DNA from: Acinetobacter kanungonis
GTDB taxonomy: Bacteria > Pseudomonadota > Gammaproteobacteria > Pseudomonadales > Moraxellaceae
Direction of reading: 5' to 3'
DNA length: 64,000 nucleotides
NCBI RefSeq assembly: GCF_009939195.1
Contig: NZ_JAACKC010000001.1
Coordinates: 16,629 to 80,628, forward strand
The position numbers and the translations under genes are program-made. Shown piece after piece: positions 43,987 through 53,700 of this stretch. The notes below the pieces were generated by a model. It saw nothing but the letters and a program-made list of their open reading frames with translations, made no database searches and was not told the DNA's origin. How positions within the stretch are numbered: position 1 is the stretch's first letter; each line of letters starts with the position of its first letter.

Positions 43987-45465
43987 ATGAGTTATGACCA
44001 ACTTTATATTAATGGACAATGGATTCCGACACAAAAAGGTGGAACCTTTGCAAGTATCGATCCGAGTAATGAACAAGTAATTGCTCAAGTTGCAAGTGCA
44101 ACAAAGGAAGACGCAGAGAAGGCAGTTATTGCAGCTCGTGAAGCATTTGATAATGGTCCGTGGTCAAAATTTACGGGTAAAGAAAGAGCGGTCTATTTAA
44201 GAGCAATCGCAAATGAAATTCGTAATAACTTACATGAAATTTCTTCCTTAGAAGTTAAGGATAACGGCAAACCATATCCTGAAGCTGAATGGGATATTGC
44301 AGATGCAGCGGGTTGTTTTGAATTCTACGCAAATCTAGCTGAAACTTTAGATGAGGAAAAAGAACAAAATATTCAATTAGGTGATGATCGTTTTAGCTGC
44401 GTAGCAACTAAAGAACCTGTTGGTGTGGCTTGCGCGATTATCCCTTGGAATTATCCTTTATTAATGGCTGCGTGGAAAGTCGCTCCAGCATTAGCTGCGG
44501 GTTGCACTATGATTTTGAAGCCGGCAGAAGTAACCTCTTTGACTGCGATTGAACTTGGACGGATTGCTGAAAAAGTTGGTCTTCCAAAAGGTGTTTTAAA
44601 TATCCTAACTGGTTCAGGTCGTGAAATTGGTCCATATTTAACAGATCATCCAGATATTGATAAAGTTGCTTTTACTGGTAGCGTCCCAATTGGTCAACAA
44701 ATCATGCGCTCAGCAGCGTCTAATGTGAAGAACATTAGTTTAGAGCTGGGTGGAAAATCGGCATTCATTGTTTTTGATGATAGTGATATTGAAGACGCTG
44801 TTGAATGGATTATGTTTGGTATCTTTTGGAATCAAGGACAGGTTTGTTCAGCAACTTCCCGTGTATTAGTGCAAGAAGGGATTTATCCAAAACTATTAGC
44901 ACGCTTAGCTGAAGAAAGTCAAAAGATTAAAATTGGTAATGGGTTTGAGGAAGGCGTCAAGCTAGGACCTCTTGTCAATCAAAAGCAATATGAAAATGTC
45001 ACAGCTGCGATTCAACGTGGTGTCGAGGACAATGTAAAACTTCTAAGTGGTGGTAAAAAGCCAGAAGCTTTTACTCAAGGCTATTACATTGAGCCAACGA
45101 TTTTTGTTGATGTACCAGAAGATCATCCACTCTGGGTAGAAGAAATTTTTGGTCCAGTCGTCAGTATTCGTTCATTTGCAACTGAAGATGAAGCGATTAA
45201 ATCTGCAAACAATTCTATCTTTGGTTTGGCTGGTGCAGTAATGTCAAAAGATATAGAGCGTTGCAATCGTGTAGCTCGTAAACTTCGTGCCGGCATCATC
45301 TGGATTAATTGTTCTCAACCGACATTTACAGAAGCACCATGGGGTGGTTACAAACAAAGTGGTATTGGCCGTGAATTAGGAATCTGGGGACTTGAAAACT
45401 ATTTAGAAGTTAAGCAAATTACGAGCTATAACAGTCAAGAACCTTGGGCTTGGTATATTCAATAA
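43987..45465 (+). CDS. NAD(P)-dependent aldehyde dehydrogenase, probably 2-oxoglutarate semialdehyde dehydrogenase
   Basis: This 492-residue ALDH is similar in style to the betaine-aldehyde/ALDH9 group: IIPWNYPLLMAAWKVAPALA (about residue 152), LKPAEVTSLTA, FTGSVPIGQQI, the base glutamate in SLELGGKSAF (about 255), the nucleophile in NQGQVCSATSR (about 289) and the late WGGYKQSGIGRELG. Sequence alone would suggest an aminoaldehyde substrate. The operon context suggests 2-oxoglutarate semialdehyde, giving 2-oxoglutarate. Ribosome site AAGGAAAA precedes the ATG. The next gene begins 12 bases after its stop. Confidence 0.8.
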   Translation: MSYDQLYINGQWIPTQKGGTFASIDPSNEQVIAQVASATKEDAEKAVIAAREAFDNGPWSKFTGKERAVYLRAIANEIRNNLHEISSLEVKDNGKPYPEAEWDIADAAGCFEFYANLAETLDEEKEQNIQLGDDRFSCVATKEPVGVACAIIPWNYPLLMAAWKVAPALAAGCTMILKPAEVTSLTAIELGRIAEKVGLPKGVLNILTGSGREIGPYLTDHPDIDKVAFTGSVPIGQQIMRSAASNVKNISLELGGKSAFIVFDDSDIEDAVEWIMFGIFWNQGQVCSATSRVLVQEGIYPKLLARLAEESQKIKIGNGFEEGVKLGPLVNQKQYENVTAAIQRGVEDNVKLLSGGKKPEAFTQGYYIEPTIFVDVPEDHPLWVEEIFGPVVSIRSFATEDEAIKSANNSIFGLAGAVMSKDIERCNRVARKLRAGIIWINCSQPTFTEAPWGGYKQSGIGRELGIWGLENYLEVKQITSYNSQEPWAWYIQ

Positions 45466-45477
45466 GGAAGTAGCATC

Positions 45478-46500
45478 ATGCGTTGGGAAAAAACGATTCA
45501 ACTTGTAGATGTTCATTGTGAAGGTGAAGTTGGAAAAGTGATTACTGGGGGAGTATTAAATATTCCTGGTAATACAATGGTCGATAAAGTGAATTACCTG
45601 AATGAAGTTGATGATAGTTTGCGTCGGTTCGTAATCCAAGAACCGAGAGGATGTTTACAAATATCGGTCAATCTATTGTTACCTCCTACAGTACCTAACG
45701 CTGATGCTGCGTTTGCAATTTTCCAAGCCGATAAAACTCATCCCATGTCTGGAAGTAATAGTATTTGTGTGACGACAGCGCTATTAGAAATGGGTATGGT
45801 TCCTATGCAAGAGCCAGTGACAACTGTTGTCTTAGATACAGCCGCAGGACTGGTTACCGCTCAAGCGCATTGTAAAGATGGGCGATGCGAAGGAGTTACA
45901 TTGGAAATGATGCCAGCCTTTGTCGAGCAATTAGATGCTGAGATTGAGGTTGAACCCTTTGGGAAAATCAAATTTGATATCGCATTTGGCGGTGTTTATT
46001 ACGCATTAATTAATGTTGATCAAGTAGGTTTAACTATAACGCCAGATAATGCGCGTAAATTAGCTAATTTAGGAATTGAGCTTAGAAATATCATTAATAA
46101 AAGATTTCATGTGCAACATCCAATATATTCAGATATTAATGAAATTGCTTATGTAATGTTTAGAAACCAATTAGATCGCACAACTGTGCAAACTTGTACA
46201 ACACTACCTCCAGGTCGAGTTGATCGTTCCCCATGTGGTACAGGTAGTTCTGCAAATCTTGCAACGCTGGCTAAAAGAGGTCTCGTTCAACTTGGTGATG
46301 AACTGATTTCTCAGTCAATTATTGGTGGCAAATTTAAAGTAAAATACGCAGATAATGCTCAGATTGGTAATAAGTCAGCGATTATTCCTAATATCACTGG
46401 TCGAGCATGGTTATATGGTATTCATCAACTTGGGGTAGATCCGACTGATCCATTATCTGAAGGCTTTATGGTGAGTGATACGTGGGGAGAAGGTCTATAA
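45478..46500 (+). CDS. Proline racemase-family enzyme of Ser/Cys type (4-hydroxyproline epimerase or 3-hydroxyproline dehydratase)
   Basis: This 340-residue cytosolic protein has the second catalytic cysteine in DRSPCGTGSSANLA (about residue 250) and the aspartate segment, but at the first catalytic position it reads HPMSGSNSICVTT: serine instead of the cysteine of MCGHG/MCGHN. Cys/Cys members are racemases and epimerases, Thr/Cys members are trans-3-hydroxyproline dehydratases, and Ser/Cys members have been reported with either activity. The operon fits 4-hydroxyproline epimerisation (trans-4-hydroxy-L-proline to cis-4-hydroxy-D-proline), which would supply the DadA-like gene. Activity on 3-hydroxyproline is an open alternative. 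It is cotranscribed with the ALDH and GntR genes. Confidence 0.8.
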   Translation: MRWEKTIQLVDVHCEGEVGKVITGGVLNIPGNTMVDKVNYLNEVDDSLRRFVIQEPRGCLQISVNLLLPPTVPNADAAFAIFQADKTHPMSGSNSICVTTALLEMGMVPMQEPVTTVVLDTAAGLVTAQAHCKDGRCEGVTLEMMPAFVEQLDAEIEVEPFGKIKFDIAFGGVYYALINVDQVGLTITPDNARKLANLGIELRNIINKRFHVQHPIYSDINEIAYVMFRNQLDRTTVQTCTTLPPGRVDRSPCGTGSSANLATLAKRGLVQLGDELISQSIIGGKFKVKYADNAQIGNKSAIIPNITGRAWLYGIHQLGVDPTDPLSEGFMVSDTWGEGL

Positions 46501-46530
46501 TTAAATATATTCAAAATTTGGGCAACGTCT

Positions 46531-47244
46531 ATGAATAGTATAGTGAAGAAAGAAACGGAAGGCGTTAAGAGAAGGCATAATGGTAAATATGTCTATGATC
46601 AATTACGTGAAGAAATCTTAACTTTACAACTTAAACCGAATTCACAGCTAGATGAAATATCTCTAGCTGAAAGGTTTGATGTGTCTCGTTCACCTGTCAG
46701 AGATGCTTTAGCTCGTTTAGTGGCTGAAGGTTTGGCAATGACCTTACCGAATCGAACCACGATTGTACGACCATTTAATTTGCAAGATTTTTCTCAATAC
46801 ATTAGTGCATTAGACTTATTGCAGAGAGCAGTAACTCGTCTTGCTGCTGCCAATTGTACATTAGCTGATATCAGGAAAATCAAAGAGTTTGATATCTCTT
46901 ACGTTCAAGCAGCAAAAGAAGGTGATTACAAACTTATGCTGGAACAAAATAAGCTGTTGCATCTTGAAATTGCCCGTGCAGGACGTAATCCTTATTTAGT
47001 TGAATACTATGAACGGTTACTAGAAGAGGGGCAGCGGTTATTTTATTTACATTTCGATTATTTAGCTAAATCAACAAATTTTGAAAATTTAGAGAGTGAT
47101 CATTTCGAGCTTATAAAAGCAATTTCTAATAAAGATATGGACCGAGCTGAACAAGAAGCCCATATTCATACAATATTATTTAGAGATCGTTTTATGGATC
47201 ATATGAGAGAAAATTTAGTACAAGACATAAGCGTATCAATTTAA
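46531..47244 (+). CDS. GntR-family regulator, FCD (FadR) type
   Basis: This 237-residue repressor has a winged HTH (YVYDQLREEILTLQLKPNSQ, then LDEISLAERFDVSRSPVRDALARLVAEG, about residues 20-68) and an all-helical FCD ligand-binding domain with conserved Asp and His residues (LHLEIARAGRN, about 147-157; a late HxxxL element). It is the last gene of the hydroxyproline-type operon. Its probable operators are the 20-base motifs at 41275, 41611 and 47408 and perhaps the 52-bp palindrome. It would be released by hydroxyproline or a pathway intermediate. A strong terminator follows. Confidence 0.87.
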   Translation: MNSIVKKETEGVKRRHNGKYVYDQLREEILTLQLKPNSQLDEISLAERFDVSRSPVRDALARLVAEGLAMTLPNRTTIVRPFNLQDFSQYISALDLLQRAVTRLAAANCTLADIRKIKEFDISYVQAAKEGDYKLMLEQNKLLHLEIARAGRNPYLVEYYERLLEEGQRLFYLHFDYLAKSTNFENLESDHFELIKAISNKDMDRAEQEAHIHTILFRDRFMDHMRENLVQDISVSI

Positions 47245-47276
47245 TAACAATAATAAATCATACAGTTTTCAATTAT

Positions 47277-47317
47277 ACCAGTTCAGACTTAACTATCGGT
47301 CTGAGCTGGTTTTTTTA
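47277..47317 (+). terminator. Terminator of the hydroxyproline-type operon
   Basis: ACCAGTTCAGAC (47277-47288) pairs with GTCTGAGCTGGT (47299-47310) with one G-U pair, followed by seven T residues. Confidence 0.88.
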
Positions 47318-47778
47318 TTTAAAAAACAATTAATTATATTGCAATAAAATGGTCATTTTTTTGTCATTTTTTTTGTTGACACAGCTTAATTATGAAGATA
47401 TTTTAAATGTATGCAATATTGTACACATTGATTGAGCGTTAAAAATTTCATGTTCCTCTGCTCAGGAATTTTTAACAGAGAATCTCTTATTTTATTAAGA
47501 ATTTTAAATGTGCAGTAGCTAAGACATATGTAGAGCAATTTGTGCATTTATTCTGATGTCAACAATATTGATTGTACGCGTGCTAAAAAATCGAGGTAAC
47601 CCAAAGTTAGATCAAGGGATATTGATCTGACTTGAAATAAACCGAGCACCAAACTTATTAAAGAAGTAACTAATAATTTTGGTTAATAAGATAATTGTAA
47701 ATATAAATGGAGTTAGGTTTTTATCTCTACAGACATAAACCTACGATATTTATAGGATGTAAAAATAAGGTGAAGGGA
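47318..47778. promoter_or_regulatory. Upstream region of the AGCS symporter with a GntR-like motif
   Basis: These 460 AT-rich bases hold TGTATGCAATATTGTACACA at 47408-47427, the third copy of the motif seen at 41275 and 41611. A half copy ATTGTACGC lies at 47571-47579. The sequence supports control of the symporter by the GntR protein encoded just upstream. No gene is present. Confidence 0.65.
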
Positions 47779-49296
47779 ATGGAGCAAGTAATAGAAACAA
47801 TAGTAGGGTATTTATGGAGCGATGCGCTTGTCTATCTGGCATTGATAGTAGGTATTTACTTTACTGTTATTACTCGTGGTATTCAATTTCGTTATTTCCG
47901 CGAAATGTTTCGAGTTATTCGTGAAAAGAAAGAAGATAGTACAGGTATTTCACCACGACAAGCACTATTTATGGCATTGGCTGGTCGTATTGGTGTAGGA
48001 AATATTGCTGGTGTAGCTTTTGCTATCGGTATGGGTGGACCTGGTGCAATCTTCTGGATGATTGTAATGGGTTTCCTAGGCAGTGCTTTAGCATTTTCTG
48101 AATCTACAATTGCACAACTCTATAAATTCAAAGAAGGTGATCAATACTATGGTGGTGTTCATTACTACATTGATCGTGGATTAAAGCTTAAACCTTTTGC
48201 TGCAATCTCCGCCTTAATTTTAATCGTTGCTTATACAGTCATGATGCCTGGTATTCAAATGAATACGATTGCAACAACATTCAAAGCAACCTTTGATATT
48301 CCACCATATGTTTCCGGTATTTTTGTCACGATTGGTATTGGCTTAATTATTTGGGGTGGAGTGAAAAGCATTGCACGTGCAGCAGAAAAAATTGTACCAA
48401 CAATGTCTGGCTTATATGTTCTAGCTATGGTTGTACTATTGATTGCTCACTATGACCAAATCCCAGCTACTTTCATGTTAATTATAAAAAGTGCTTTTGG
48501 GATGGATGCTGTGTTCGGCGCCATTATTGGACATGCAGTGAACTGGGGTGTACGTCGTGCAGTATTTGCAAGTGCTGCAGGTGCAGGTGAATCTACATTT
48601 GCTTCTGCTGCGGCGATGACCTCTCATCCTGTAAAACAAGGATTAATACAAGCATTTTCTATTTTCTTTGAAACAGCCTTTATTTTAACAAGCTCAGGTT
48701 TAATGGTTTTAATTACAGGGATGTACAACGTTACTCCTCCAGGAAGTTCAACGCCTTTAGTAGAAAATGTACCTGGTGTTGCTGCTGGTGCTGAATGGAC
48801 ATCACTTGCCTTACAAACCACCTTCCATCAAGCAGGGTCATGGCTAATTTCTTTAGCAATTCTAGTATTTGCATTTACGACTTTAATGACCTATTACTAC
48901 ATTGCTGAATCAGGCATCTCATATTTTGATCGTAAAGGGAAATATCCAATTATTAAAACTATTGCAAAAATAGCCAGCTTAATTGCTCTATTCATGGGAA
49001 GTATCATGAATACGAAAACATTGTGGGCACTAGGGGATATTACTTTTGGCAGTATGGCATATGTCAACTTAATTACATTGGTGCTATTAAGTAAACCACT
49101 CATGAAAGCCTTAAAAGATTACGATTATCAACGTAAGCTTGGGCTAGATCCAGTCTTTGATCCGAGAAAAGCGGGTATTCAGGATGCTGGCTATTGGGAA
49201 GCTTATGCTGACAAAAAAAATGCATCAAATTCTGCTGTAATCAACAATGATCAAATAAATTCTATAAAAAAAAACTCCGATCGTAAAAGTGCATAA
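47779..49296 (+). CDS. AGCS-family sodium:alanine/glycine-type symporter
   Basis: This inner-membrane Na+ symporter of about 505 residues has roughly 11 helices. It begins MEQVIETIVGYLWSDALVYL and has ITRGIQFRYFREMFRVI, the hallmark ALAGRIGVGNIAGVAFAIGMGGPGA region (first part at about residue 68) and GAGESTFASAAAMTSHP (about 264), which are AgcS/AlsT signatures. An upstream ATG at 47707 would add 24 residues; ATG 47779 has AAGGTGAAGGG before it and fits the family N-terminus. Its motif-bearing promoter and location suggest uptake of hydroxyproline or another small amino acid for the neighbouring operon. Alanine or glycine remain possible. Confidence 0.87.
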   Translation: MEQVIETIVGYLWSDALVYLALIVGIYFTVITRGIQFRYFREMFRVIREKKEDSTGISPRQALFMALAGRIGVGNIAGVAFAIGMGGPGAIFWMIVMGFLGSALAFSESTIAQLYKFKEGDQYYGGVHYYIDRGLKLKPFAAISALILIVAYTVMMPGIQMNTIATTFKATFDIPPYVSGIFVTIGIGLIIWGGVKSIARAAEKIVPTMSGLYVLAMVVLLIAHYDQIPATFMLIIKSAFGMDAVFGAIIGHAVNWGVRRAVFASAAGAGESTFASAAAMTSHPVKQGLIQAFSIFFETAFILTSSGLMVLITGMYNVTPPGSSTPLVENVPGVAAGAEWTSLALQTTFHQAGSWLISLAILVFAFTTLMTYYYIAESGISYFDRKGKYPIIKTIAKIASLIALFMGSIMNTKTLWALGDITFGSMAYVNLITLVLLSKPLMKALKDYDYQRKLGLDPVFDPRKAGIQDAGYWEAYADKKNASNSAVINNDQINSIKKNSDRKSA

Positions 49297-49335
49297 ATCT
49301 GATTACTTATAAAAAGTTGTCAGGTGTCTCAATAA

Positions 49336-49370
49336 TTTCTCTCTTCTAATTTCGAATTTTAAGAGAGAAA
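49336..49370 (+). terminator. Hairpin between symporter and porin genes
   Basis: TTTCTCTCTT (49336-49345) and AAGAGAGAAA (49361-49370) pair over a 15-base AT loop. It could be an intercistronic terminator or attenuator, as the porin starts 24 bases later. Confidence 0.5.
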
Positions 49371-49394
49371 AGACCTACATAAAGGAAGTATGAA

Positions 49395-50564
49395 ATGGTT
49401 AATTGGAGAAATTATCTTCTTCTTGGCGGAGCTTTATCTATAGTTTCAACTCAGGTACTTGCCGAAAATTTTAGCTACGGCAATAGTGATACTGATTTAG
49501 GTAAAGTTACAATTTCTGGATGGTTAAGAGCGAATATTCAAGATAAAGATTATTCAGACAATGACCATAAATTAAAATTTGACGCAGCTAAGCTGGCTGT
49601 GAAATATGATGCAAAGCATTTCTTTGGAAATTTTGAATATCGTTGTTACCAGTTCGATAAAATCTGTGATTTTTCATCACTTGTAGATGCAAACTTAGGA
49701 TATAAAGTTAATGAAAATAATAAATTAACTTTAGGTATTCAAGAAGTTCCATTTGGTCCTGGTCGAGGCTGGTCAACTAGCTGGTATGGTGGCGTTTTGA
49801 TTAATGCTGGCTTGGAAGATGTGCATAACCTAGGCATTGGTTATTCAACTAAACTTTTTAATTCAACAACAATAGATGCGACTTATTTTGTTAAAGATGC
49901 AGGTAATTATGTTGGTAAAAGTTTAGATTCTTCGCGTTATTCAGCTAACTATGTAAAACCTGATGATACGACGGATCCAAATGTAGAAGAAAAGAATATG
50001 TTCATTGGTCGTATACAGCAAGATATACCAATTTCGAGTTTTCCTGATTTTAAATTGAATTTAGGAGCATCCTACTGGTACTCCGATATTGAAAACCAAG
50101 ATAACAATGAAACAGGACATAGAAAAACTTGGTCAGTGTTTAGCAAAATCAATTACAAGGATGCCAACATTACTTTAACTGCTGGAAAGCATGAATTAAG
50201 TAATCGAGACAGTTTAGGTCGTGATTATTCGGTAGTTGGCTCTTTTGATAGCTCTTATCGTTTAGCAAATGATGGAGATTTTTATACTGCTGATATCAAT
50301 TATGTCTTTAAAGATATTCTATATGGTTGGTCATTAACACCTTATGCAACCTATAGTGCATATCATAAAGATAATAAAGAATATAAAACATCAACTCGAA
50401 ATATATTTGGTGCACAAGCGGATAAAAATGATTTTTCAGTCGCAGTTGAGTATGTCGTAGGTAAGAATGATCCATTTGTTGGTGGTAATGCTAACTCATT
50501 CGCCGAAGGTGATAGTGGTGAATGGAGTAAATTATTGAATATATTGTTTTTTTATAGATTTTAA
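49395..50564 (+). CDS. Outer-membrane porin-like beta-barrel protein
   Basis: This 389-residue protein has a clear signal peptide (MVNWRNYLLLGGALSIVSTQ, cleaved after VLA at about residue 23). Alternating beta-strand sequence follows, and a C-terminal aromatic end (NILFFYRF) is recognised by the BAM machinery. Two cysteines (YRCYQFDKICDF, about residues 78-89) could form a disulfide in an early hairpin. The first mature part GKVTISGWLRANIQ resembles short porins of Acinetobacter. It follows the AGCS symporter and may let the same substrate through the outer membrane. The subfamily (phosphate-selective-like or OprD-like) is uncertain. Confidence 0.78.
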   Translation: MVNWRNYLLLGGALSIVSTQVLAENFSYGNSDTDLGKVTISGWLRANIQDKDYSDNDHKLKFDAAKLAVKYDAKHFFGNFEYRCYQFDKICDFSSLVDANLGYKVNENNKLTLGIQEVPFGPGRGWSTSWYGGVLINAGLEDVHNLGIGYSTKLFNSTTIDATYFVKDAGNYVGKSLDSSRYSANYVKPDDTTDPNVEEKNMFIGRIQQDIPISSFPDFKLNLGASYWYSDIENQDNNETGHRKTWSVFSKINYKDANITLTAGKHELSNRDSLGRDYSVVGSFDSSYRLANDGDFYTADINYVFKDILYGWSLTPYATYSAYHKDNKEYKTSTRNIFGAQADKNDFSVAVEYVVGKNDPFVGGNANSFAEGDSGEWSKLLNILFFYRF

Positions 50565-50645
50565 CGATGCAAAGGTCTTCAAATATTCAATAGATTTGAA
50601 GATCTGAATTTTATTTAAATAATTTCTTATTTCTCCAAGTCTATT

Positions 50646-50671
50646 AAAAATGAAAGTTCGTTTTCATTTTT
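50646..50671. terminator. AT-rich terminator after the porin
   Basis: AAAAATGAAA (50646-50655) and TTTCATTTTT (50662-50671) form a 10-bp stem 80 bases after the porin stop. A-runs lie on both sides. Confidence 0.6.
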
Positions 50672-50685
50672 AAAAAATATAAAAC

Positions 50686-50726
50686 TTGGCTGGTTATCCT
50701 TTTATAACAAAAGGATAACTAGCCAA
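50686..50726. repeat. 18-bp stem-loop before pyruvate carboxylase
   Basis: TTGGCTGGTTATCCTTTT pairs with AAAAGGATAACTAGCCAA with a single G-U pair and a five-base loop, 70 bases before the carboxylase start. It could be a second terminator of the porin unit or a leader hairpin of the carboxylase mRNA. Confidence 0.6.
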
Positions 50727-50795
50727 AGAGATCACTATTTAAATTCTATCTCGTGATAACTACTAGGTAGAATTAATATTAATTGTTAGCTGACT

Positions 50796-53700
50796 ATGAA
50801 CACTATCCAAAAAATCCTCGTAGCAAACCGTGGTGAGATCGCTATTCGCGTCATGCGTGCAGCCACAGAATTAGGCATCCGTACCGTGGCGATTTATGCT
50901 GAAGAAGATAAATCAGCACTGCATCGCTTTAAATCCGATGAAGCTTATCGCGTAGGTGCAGGGAAAAAACCCATTGCTGCGTATCTAGATATACAGGACA
51001 TCATACGCATTGCCCTTGAAGCTGGCGTTGATGCGATTCATCCTGGCTATGGTTTTTTATCTGAGAACCCAGAGTTTGCCGAAGCCTGTGCCGCCGCGGG
51101 TATACACTTTATTGGTCCAAAGCCCGAGGTTATGCGCCAATTAGGCAATAAGGTGATGGCGAGAAACGTGGCCATTCAAGCCAATGTACCGGTTATTCCA
51201 GCCACCAAAGCTTTACCGATGGAGATTGAACAATGCCAGCGCTTGGCAGCAGAAGTCGGTTATCCATTGATGCTGAAAGCCAGTTGGGGTGGTGGTGGTC
51301 GCGGCATGCGCGTGGTCGAGCATGAAAATGAGTTGGAAGATGCAATTCATGTTGCACGACGTGAAGCCAAATCTGCCTTTGGCAATGACGAAGTTTATCT
51401 AGAGAAGTTAATTCGTAATGCCCGCCATGTCGAAGTCCAGATTTTGGGCGATACCCACGGTAACTTGGTGCATTTATTTGAGCGCGATTGTACCGTTCAA
51501 CGCCGCAATCAAAAGGTGGTTGAACGCGCACCCGCTCCGTATTTATCTGAGACACAACGCGAAGAATTATGTGAAGCTGCACTACGCTTAGCCCGTGCGG
51601 TGGATTATACCCATGCAGGAACCGTTGAATTCCTCATGGATGCAGTGACAGAACAGTTCTACTTCATTGAAGTGAATCCGCGGATTCAGGTTGAACATAC
51701 CGTAACCGAAGAAATTACCGGCATTGATATTGTGAAAGCACAAATTCGAGTGACGGAAGGTGCACAGGTGGGGGATGGCAAAAGCTTTATTCCAGAGCAA
51801 GCCAACATCAAATTATTGGGGCATGCCTTACAATGCCGACTCACCACAGAAGACCCTAAAAATGGCTTTATGCCAGACTACGGACGCTTAACCGCCTTCC
51901 GCAGTGCGACGGGTTTTGGTGTACGTGTTGATAGTGGTACAGCCTATACAGGTGCGGTGATCACGCCTTATTACGACTCCTTACTCGCCAAAGTCACCGT
52001 TCGAGGTGCCAGTCGTGAAGAAGCCAATGCTCGTATGCTACGTGCATTACGTGAATTCCGAATTCGTGGGGTATCCAATAATTTGGCATTTTTAGAAAAT
52101 GTCATTACCCATCCTTTATTTACCTCAGGGCATTGCACCACCAAATTTATTGATACCGCAACCGAATTATTTGAATGGAAGCCCAAACAGGATCGCGCGA
52201 CCAAACTGCTCGATTTTCTCGGGGATATTACCGTCAATGGTCAGCCTGAAATGAAAGGGCGACGGATCCCCGCCGATGTTCCGACTGTGGTGGCCACCCC
52301 GAAGTTTGATCTGACTCAGCCACAAGCAGCGGGAACACGAGACCGGTTTAAATCACTGGGTGCTGAAGGTTTTTCAAAATGGATGCGCGACCAAAAACGC
52401 GTCTTGATTACAGACACCACCATGCGTGATGCCCATCAATCATTATTTGCTACGCGTATGCGTACTGAAGATATGTTGGAGATTGCACCTTACTATTCAC
52501 ACATGGCCAGCGATTTGTTCTCCATGGAATGTTGGGGTGGTGCGACCTTTGATGTGTCCATGCGCTTCTTAAAAGAAGATCCTTGGGAGCGATTAGCCAA
52601 GTTACGCGAAGCGGTGCCGAATATCTTATTCCAGATGTTACTGCGCTCATCCAATGCAGTCGGTTATACCAACTACCCAGACAATGTGGTGCGTCACTTC
52701 ATTGCTCAGGCTGCGGCAGGAGGGATTGATTTATTCCGTGTATTTGATTCGCTAAATGCGGTGGATAACATGCGCGTCGCGATTGATGCGGTACGAGAAT
52801 CTGGCATGTTGTGTGAAACCGCCATTTGCTATACCAGTGATATCTTTGATCAGAGCCGTCGCTATAACCTCAACTATTATGTGGATATGGCGAAACAACT
52901 ACAGAAAGCCGGTGCCAATATTCTGGCGATTAAGGATATGGCCGGTATCTGCAAGCCAGCTGCAGCACATGCCTTGGTCAAAGCCTTAAAAGAAGAAACA
53001 GGCTTGCCGATTCACTTCCATACCCATGACACCAGTGGGATTGCGGCAGCAAGTGTGCTGGCAGCCATCGATGCAGGTGTAGATGCGGTAGATACGGCCA
53101 TGGATGCCATGAGTGGCTTAACCTCACAACCGAGCATGGGTTCCATCATTTCGGCACTCAAACACAGTGAACGAGATACAGGACTCAAATCCGAAAATAT
53201 CCAGCAACTGTCGAATTACTGGGAAGATGTACGCCAGATTTATGCGCCATTTGAAGCAGAAATGCGCGCGGGCACAGCAGATGTCTATCATCATGAAATG
53301 CCGGGTGGACAATATACCAACCTGCGTGAACAGGCACGTTCACTCGGACTTGAACATCGTTGGTCTGAAGTTTCTGATGCCTATGCCGAAGTGAATTTGA
53401 TGTTTGGCGATATCGTCAAGGTGACACCAACCTCGAAAGTGGTGGGAGATATGGCATTATTCATGGTCTCGAACAACTTTAGTTCACAAGACATTGCCAA
53501 TCCAAATCAAGACATCGATTTCCCTGAATCAGTGGTTTCGCTGTTTAAAGGAGAACTTGGTACGCCAGCGCATGGTTTCCCTGAAGACTTGCAACAGAAA
53601 GTCCTGAAAGGTGTAAAACCCTTAAGTGATCGTCCTGGGGCAATTTTACCTGCGGTGGACTTAGATGGACAGCAAGCCATGCTGGCTGAAATCTATGACC

